Below, in pieces: positions 5,689 to 9,031 of a stretch of DNA of 9,031 nt (position 1 is its first letter; each line of letters starts with the position of its first letter). Where the stretch lies: assembly GCA_031273515.1 (NCBI GenBank), contig JAISRU010000155.1:1-9031 (forward strand). The letters are read 5' to 3'. Below the pieces are notes generated by a model. The model worked only from the letters and a program-made list of their open reading frames with translations. It was not told the DNA's origin and searched no databases. The stretch is from Bacteroidales bacterium (GTDB lineage Bacteria; Bacteroidota; Bacteroidia; Bacteroidales; WCHB1-69). Made by a program: the position numbers and the translations under genes.

Positions 5689-7038
5689 ATGAAAAAATTT
5701 ATTTACACATTTAGTTTAGCAGCAAGTTGCTTATTGTGGACTGTTTCCACACAGGCGCAGTCATGGGATTTAAAAGGGAATCAATTAGGTAGTTCTCAAT
5801 TCTTCTTAGGTACACTGGATAAGATGCCGTTGCGGTTTGTAACGGAAGGAAAAGACAGAATGAGTATTGGAACATACGGCGGTTTTGTTGGTATTGGGAC
5901 TGCAAGCCCTAAAAATCAGTTGCATATTCATTCCGATGATCAGCGGATGGATTACAGTCAAGGTTATATGGGCGGAATACCTGTAGAACCTCCATGGGAT
6001 CCATGGTATCCAGGGGAACCAGGTGTTGTTACGTATAGAAAAGAATCGGCAACAAAAGAAGAAAATGATACCATGCAAACGCAAGCAGGAACTTTCGGTT
6101 ATTATTCTTATTCAGGATTGCAAATAACCAATGCATTAACAGGCAACGCATCAACCAGAGGAATGTTATTACATTTGTACGACAATCAGGCATTTTTGCG
6201 ACAACTGGAAGACGCTAATTTCAGCATTGCCATAAAAAGTAAGGAAATGTTAACGGTAACGCCTTCAGGCAATGTAGGAATAGGCACAACCAATCCTTTA
6301 TGCAAATTAAGCGTAGATGGAAATTTTTCTGTTACAGGTAATGTAGGGATAGGTACAACCAATCCTTTATGCAAATTAAGCGTAAATGGAAATCTTCATG
6401 TTTCCGACAATGTAGGGATAGGTACAACGAGTCCTTTATCCAAACTAAGCGTGATTGGAGATTTTTCTGCCACTACCGGCATTTTCTTAAACGATGGCAT
6501 CGGCAGTGTTTCTGTTGGTAATGCTTACGGAGAGAGTATGAGTTGGGGGACGGCATACACAGGCTATAATGCCAAACGTTCGGGAAACACATGGACTGTT
6601 TATGGAGATGGAGCCAGTAACGGGGCAACGGTAATGTGGAATAATGTAGCAGGGCATTTTTATTTTTCTACCATACCCAGTACAGGAGGAAACAATAAAA
6701 CATTAACGGATGCGGATATTATCAGCAATGTAAAACTGACAATAGAACACAACGGACTGCTCAAAGCCAAAGAAATAAAGGTTACGTTGTCAGGTTGGCC
6801 CGATTATGTTTTTTCTCCTGAATACAAGGTGTTAAGTATAGACGAAACGGAATCGTATATCAAAACCAACGGTCATCTTCCCAATGTTCCTACAGCAGCT
6901 GAAGTGGAAGAAAATGGCGTAAAATTAGGTGAAATGAATGCCGTTTTATTGCAAAAGATAGAGGAACTTACCTTGTATATTATTGAGTTGAAAAAAAGAA
7001 TTGAGGATTTGGAAGCAAATCAGAAAGGAGGTGAGTAA
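5689..7038 (+). CDS. VGIGTT-repeat surface protein with tail-fibre/S74-like coiled-coil C-terminus
   Basis: A 449-aa exported protein. Seen: a signal peptide ending TQAQS (about 1-24); a first VGIGTASP motif near residue 68; a Pro/Gly/Trp-rich patch [18 protein letters not shown] at about 100-117; then three consecutive 23-residue units NVGIGTTxPLxKLSVxG starting at 195, 218 and 241. The C-terminus from W370 reads [36 protein letters not shown] and finishes in a Leu/Glu-rich coiled coil (about 410-443). Family knowledge: such VGIGT repeats with this ending are common in Bacteroidetes surface proteins and resemble phage tail-fibre trimers and the region before S74 intramolecular chaperones; adhesion is a frequent guess but not shown. 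No catalytic S74 domain is obvious. The ATG follows TTAAAGAA, a weak ribosome site. It heads a run of five close genes. Confidence 0.85.
   Translation: MKKFIYTFSLAASCLLWTVSTQAQSWDLKGNQLGSSQFFLGTLDKMPLRFVTEGKDRMSIGTYGGFVGIGTASPKNQLHIHSDDQRMDYSQGYMGGIPVEPPWDPWYPGEPGVVTYRKESATKEENDTMQTQAGTFGYYSYSGLQITNALTGNASTRGMLLHLYDNQAFLRQLEDANFSIAIKSKEMLTVTPSGNVGIGTTNPLCKLSVDGNFSVTGNVGIGTTNPLCKLSVNGNLHVSDNVGIGTTSPLSKLSVIGDFSATTGIFLNDGIGSVSVGNAYGESMSWGTAYTGYNAKRSGNTWTVYGDGASNGATVMWNNVAGHFYFSTIPSTGGNNKTLTDADIISNVKLTIEHNGLLKAKEIKVTLSGWPDYVFSPEYKVLSIDETESYIKTNGHLPNVPTAAEVEENGVKLGEMNAVLLQKIEELTLYIIELKKRIEDLEANQKGGE
6271..6477 (+). repeat. Three 69-bp tandem repeats inside the VGIGTT protein gene
   Basis: Units at 6271-6339, 6340-6408 and 6409-6477, each starting AATGTAGG(A/G)ATAGG(C/T)ACAAC. 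The first two are nearly identical through CCAATCCTTTATGCAAATTAAGCGTA and diverge in the last third; the third is more divergent. Each encodes a 23-residue VGIGTT unit, and copy-number change would keep the frame. Confidence 0.92.
7022..7034 (+). promoter_or_regulatory. Strong Shine-Dalgarno site at the start of the 191-aa gene
   Basis: AGAAAGGAGGTGA, within the last codons of the preceding gene and 3 bases before ATG at 7038, contains the full AAGGAGGTGA complement to the 16S 3' end. Such sites are rare in Bacteroidetes. Together with the TAATG stop/start overlap it points to translational coupling and fixes the start codon. Confidence 0.75.
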
Positions 7039-7613
7039 TGAAAAAAGTAAGAAGATTGCTTTTGTTTTTTTGTTATGTTTCCTTAATGCTTATTCCTGTA
7101 GGATTATTTTGTCAGACATATCCCTTACCACTGCATAATAATCCTCTTGAAAGAAATCACGGAAAGATAGCTGCAATTCAAAATAGCAGGACAGAAATAT
7201 ACAGGTTAAATAATGAACAAATAAACTATCTTTTGTCCGATGATCAATATGTATTGTATAAAAAAGCACATAATTGCTATACGGCATCTGTTCCTTTTTT
7301 AGCTTTGTCCGGCTGCGGTGTAACAATCTCTACTGTGTGGTTATTTATGGGAATACATGCATCCGCTACATGGAAATATAATCCGGGCAGAGAAACTGTG
7401 AGCATGGATGGATTGTTTTATATTTTATCAGGAATTACGATGGCTGCCACATTATTGCCATTATCTACAGGGATTTTGTTACATGTATATGGAGTGAAAA
7501 ATCTGAACAGGATTGTTCTCAATTACAATACACAACATAATTTATCCAACCGTCAGGTGAAATTAAATATAGGTCTGGTAAATAATGGCATTGGATTTCA
7601 ATTAATATTTTAA
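7038..7613 (+). CDS. Small membrane protein of unknown function with two central TM segments
   Basis: A 191-aa protein I do not recognise. Seen: an N-terminal signal-like hydrophobic segment (RRLLLFFCYVSLMLIPVGLFCQT, about 5-27) that could be cleaved near FCQ; a hydrophilic stretch; two probable membrane helices at about 83-106 and 126-153; and a polar tail NRQVKLNIGLVNNGIGFQLIF. The final alternating NIGLVNNGIGFQLIF looks like an amphipathic beta strand ending in an aromatic residue, a pattern seen at the ends of Bacteroidetes envelope proteins. Its ATG overlaps the TAA of the VGIGTT gene by one base, and the first lipoprotein starts 17 bp after it, so it is part of the same transcript. An accessory role for the surface protein, such as assembly or anchoring, is only inference. 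Confidence 0.75.
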   Translation: MKKVRRLLLFFCYVSLMLIPVGLFCQTYPLPLHNNPLERNHGKIAAIQNSRTEIYRLNNEQINYLLSDDQYVLYKKAHNCYTASVPFLALSGCGVTISTVWLFMGIHASATWKYNPGRETVSMDGLFYILSGITMAATLLPLSTGILLHVYGVKNLNRIVLNYNTQHNLSNRQVKLNIGLVNNGIGFQLIF

Positions 7614-7630
7614 TTTAAAAATAAGAAACA

Positions 7631-8149
7631 ATGAAAAAAGTGATTTTATTTTTAATGGCAACAACACTGATTATAACTTCTTGCCGAAAAGCATGTAAAG
7701 AAAACGATTGTAAAAAAGAATACGGATGTGATGAGATTATTCGTCCAAGCAATTTAAAGCCAATAGATTGGAATAACTATAATGACGTTTATACAGTTTA
7801 TTGGAATCTTTCAGACGTGTGCTCGAAAGAAGACAGAAGATATAATGAAGAGAGTGTAATAATAAAAGTATCGGGATGGAAAGCATGGTCGTATGATCTT
7901 TTTTCTTTATGCGATGAACCGAAATATGCGAATCAAGAATTAAGATATACAGGGGCGTATCCGATCATAACTGTTAAGCATTTTGCGATAGATGATAGTT
8001 TATTTAATGCAAAAATGGATACTTCTGATTTGAAAAAAAAATGTTATATAACGGGAAGAATATTAATGGCAGAGTTGCCTACAATGTACTGTTGTCTAAC
8101 AATACCTGAAATACACTTGTATAGTATTGATGATATTTATTTTGAATAA
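7631..8149 (+). CDS. Tandem-array lipoprotein 1 (Cys-rich, unknown function)
   Basis: A 172-aa predicted lipoprotein. Seen: MKK, a hydrophobic stretch and a lipobox LIITSC with the acylated Cys at 18, then a Cys/Lys-rich segment (CRKACKENDCKK) and C33. The body has IDWNNYNDVYTVYWNLS, VIIKVSGWKAWSYD, CYITGRI and the end EIHLYSIDDIYFE. The many strands with the V-x-GW and ITGRI phrases could form a small OB-like barrel, but that is only a guess. Additional cysteines (CSKED, LCDEP, KKCY, YCC) may make disulfides outside the cytoplasm. It is about three-quarters identical by eye to the next gene. Start site: only AAGAAACA precedes the ATG, weaker than in the two copies downstream. I do not recognise a named family. 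Confidence 0.85.
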   Translation: MKKVILFLMATTLIITSCRKACKENDCKKEYGCDEIIRPSNLKPIDWNNYNDVYTVYWNLSDVCSKEDRRYNEESVIIKVSGWKAWSYDLFSLCDEPKYANQELRYTGAYPIITVKHFAIDDSLFNAKMDTSDLKKKCYITGRILMAELPTMYCCLTIPEIHLYSIDDIYFE

Positions 8150-8165
8150 GAAAGGAGATAAAAAG
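8150..8165 (+). promoter_or_regulatory. Shine-Dalgarno spacer between lipoproteins 1 and 2
   Basis: GAAAGGAGATAAAAAG sits between the TAA of lipoprotein 1 and the ATG at 8166. The same spacer recurs almost unchanged before lipoprotein 3 (8658-8672, GAAAGGAGAGAAAAG). It decides the start at 8166 over the in-frame ATG at 8127, which would overlap the preceding gene by 23 bp. Confidence 0.8.
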
Positions 8166-8657
8166 ATGAAAAAAGTATTTTTATTTTTATTAACAGCAAC
8201 ACTGATTGTAACTTCTTGTCAAAAAGGATGTGGGGTAAGACGACCGAGAAACGTAAATTCCATAGATTGGAATAATTACAATGACGTTTATACGGTTTAT
8301 TGGAATCTTTCAGGCGAATGTTCTAAAGAAAACAGAAGATATAATGAAGATAGCGTAATAATAAAAGTATCGGGATGGAAAGCATGGTCGTATGATCGAT
8401 TTTCTTTATGTGATGACCCGAAATATGCGAATCAAGAATTAGGATATACAGGGGCTTCTCCTATCATAACAGTTCACTATTTTGGAAAAGACAGTTTATT
8501 TAGTGCAAAATTTAATGAAAAAATGGATACTTCCGATTTGACAAAAAAATGTTATATAACGGGAAGAATATTTATGAAAGATTTACCTAAAATGTTCTGT
8601 TGCAGGACAGTACCTCAAATACATTTGAATAGCGTTGATGATATTTACTTTAAATAA
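8166..8657 (+). CDS. Tandem-array lipoprotein 2 (paralogue of lipoprotein 1)
   Basis: A 163-aa predicted lipoprotein with lipobox LIVTSC (Cys 18) followed by QKGCGVRRPRN. It shares long blocks with its upstream neighbour: the IDWNNYNDVYTVYWNLS block, CSKE(D/N)RRYNE, VIIKVSGWKAWSYD, PKYANQEL, KKCYITGRI and VDDIYF. Differences include loss of the Cys-rich spacer after the lipobox and a 4-residue insertion (KFNE, near residue 120) that looks like in-frame slippage. The +2 Lys after the Cys recalls some Bacteroidetes surface-export signals, but the acidic residues of those signals are missing, so location (periplasmic or surface) is open. It was clearly made by tandem duplication; conservation of cysteines suggests both copies are maintained. 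Confidence 0.87.
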   Translation: MKKVFLFLLTATLIVTSCQKGCGVRRPRNVNSIDWNNYNDVYTVYWNLSGECSKENRRYNEDSVIIKVSGWKAWSYDRFSLCDDPKYANQELGYTGASPIITVHYFGKDSLFSAKFNEKMDTSDLTKKCYITGRIFMKDLPKMFCCRTVPQIHLNSVDDIYFK

Positions 8658-8672
8658 GAAAGGAGAGAAAAG
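8658..8672 (+). promoter_or_regulatory. Shine-Dalgarno spacer between lipoproteins 2 and 3
   Basis: GAAAGGAGAGAAAAG is a near-copy of the spacer before lipoprotein 2 and places an AAAGGAG core at a good distance from the ATG at 8673. Its conservation shows that the repeating unit of the array includes the spacer and lipobox region. Confidence 0.78.
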
Positions 8673-9031
8673 ATGAAAAAAGTGATTTTATTTTTATTAA
8701 CAGCAACATTGATTGTAACTTCTTGTGAAAAGGCATGCTATCCCAAACGACCTAAAAATGTAAAGTCTGTTGAGTGGGAAAATTACAATGACGTTTATAC
8801 AGTGTATTGGAATTTCAGAAGTTCTCGACCTAAAATAAATTTAGATAACTATAACGGCAAAACAATTAAATTATATGGATGGATGTATAAACATTCATAT
8901 CTATTTGATTCACTAGATAGAGGAACTTTTTCGTTGGTAGGTGATCTAAATACGGTTTATCAGGAATCTCCCTTAGATTATTCTATTCCCGTAATGTATG
9001 TAGGAACAGATAGCCTGCCGTCTAAATTTGA
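8673..9031 (+). CDS. Tandem-array lipoprotein 3, 3' truncated by the window
   Basis: A third array member, open to the right edge with about 119 codons visible. Seen: signal and lipobox nearly identical to copy 2 (MKKVILFLLTATLIVTSC, Cys 18), then EKACYPKRPKNVKSVEWENYNDVYTVYWNF. After about residue 50 it departs sharply from copies 1 and 2: it reads RSSRPKINLDNYNGKTIKLYGWMYKHSYLF in place of the CSKE-RRYNE-VIIKVSGWKAW region. The pattern YN-x-K-x-I-K-x-x-GW is kept, so the fold is probably the same, but most body cysteines are gone in the visible part. Further copies may follow to the right. The chimera-like pattern, conserved front and variable rear, suggests recombination or gene conversion at the 5' end. 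Confidence 0.82.
   Translation, partial: MKKVILFLLTATLIVTSCEKACYPKRPKNVKSVEWENYNDVYTVYWNFRSSRPKINLDNYNGKTIKLYGWMYKHSYLFDSLDRGTFSLVGDLNTVYQESPLDYSIPVMYVGTDSLPSKF

Noticed and set aside
8127..8165. Upstream ATG for lipoprotein 2, adding 13 residues
   Set aside because: It would overlap lipoprotein 1, put a charged stretch before the signal sequence and ignore the strong Shine-Dalgarno site that serves 8166.
8820..9031. Frameshift or pseudogene explanation for the divergence of lipoprotein 3
   Set aside because: The frame stays open to the window edge and keeps the YN-IK-GW pattern at the right place, so divergence or recombination explains it better.

Overview
The window looks like chromosomal DNA of a Bacteroidetes (probably Bacteroidales) bacterium. 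The signs are AT-rich intergenic DNA, promoter-like TATCTTTG hexamer/octamer motifs of the TAnnTTTG type ahead of several genes, mostly Shine-Dalgarno-free starts, a VGIGTT-repeat surface protein and small lipoproteins with TSC lipoboxes. Every convincing gene is on the + strand. This assignment rests on reading alone; no database was searched.

Layout. (1) Positions 2-406 hold the 3' end of a PD-(D/E)XK-type nuclease-like domain, commonly the tail of AAA-ATPase/DUF1703-like Bacteroidetes proteins. (2) Positions 409-674 are a non-coding composite repeat whose two ends are inverted arrays of the same 7-bp word, with an inner imperfect inverted repeat. A -7 promoter motif follows directly. (3) Positions 783-2627 are a probable three-gene transcript: a Fur-family regulator that lacks the usual CxxC zinc sites, a NifU C-terminal-domain Fe-S scaffold, and the P-loop ATPase YchF. 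All three can be tied to iron/redox physiology. (4) Positions 2758-5193 encode a large secreted protein with a CAP/SCP-like domain, an OmpA-like domain and a helical C-terminal half. (5) Positions 5194-5688 are a 495-bp gap with a 21-bp minisatellite and two similar copies of a promoter/leader segment. (6) Positions 5689 to the right edge form a tightly packed run of five envelope genes: a VGIGTT-repeat surface/tail-fibre-like protein, a small two-helix membrane protein, and three tandem paralogous lipoproteins, the last cut off by the window.

The accessory part (5194-9031) is the most interesting. Genes there are spaced by -1 to 17 bp, several carry unusually strong AAAGGAG ribosome-binding sites, and repeats occur at DNA level (21-bp array), domain level (69-bp VGIGTT units) and gene level (lipoprotein array). 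My inference is a diversifying cell-surface cassette; its function cannot be read from the sequence.
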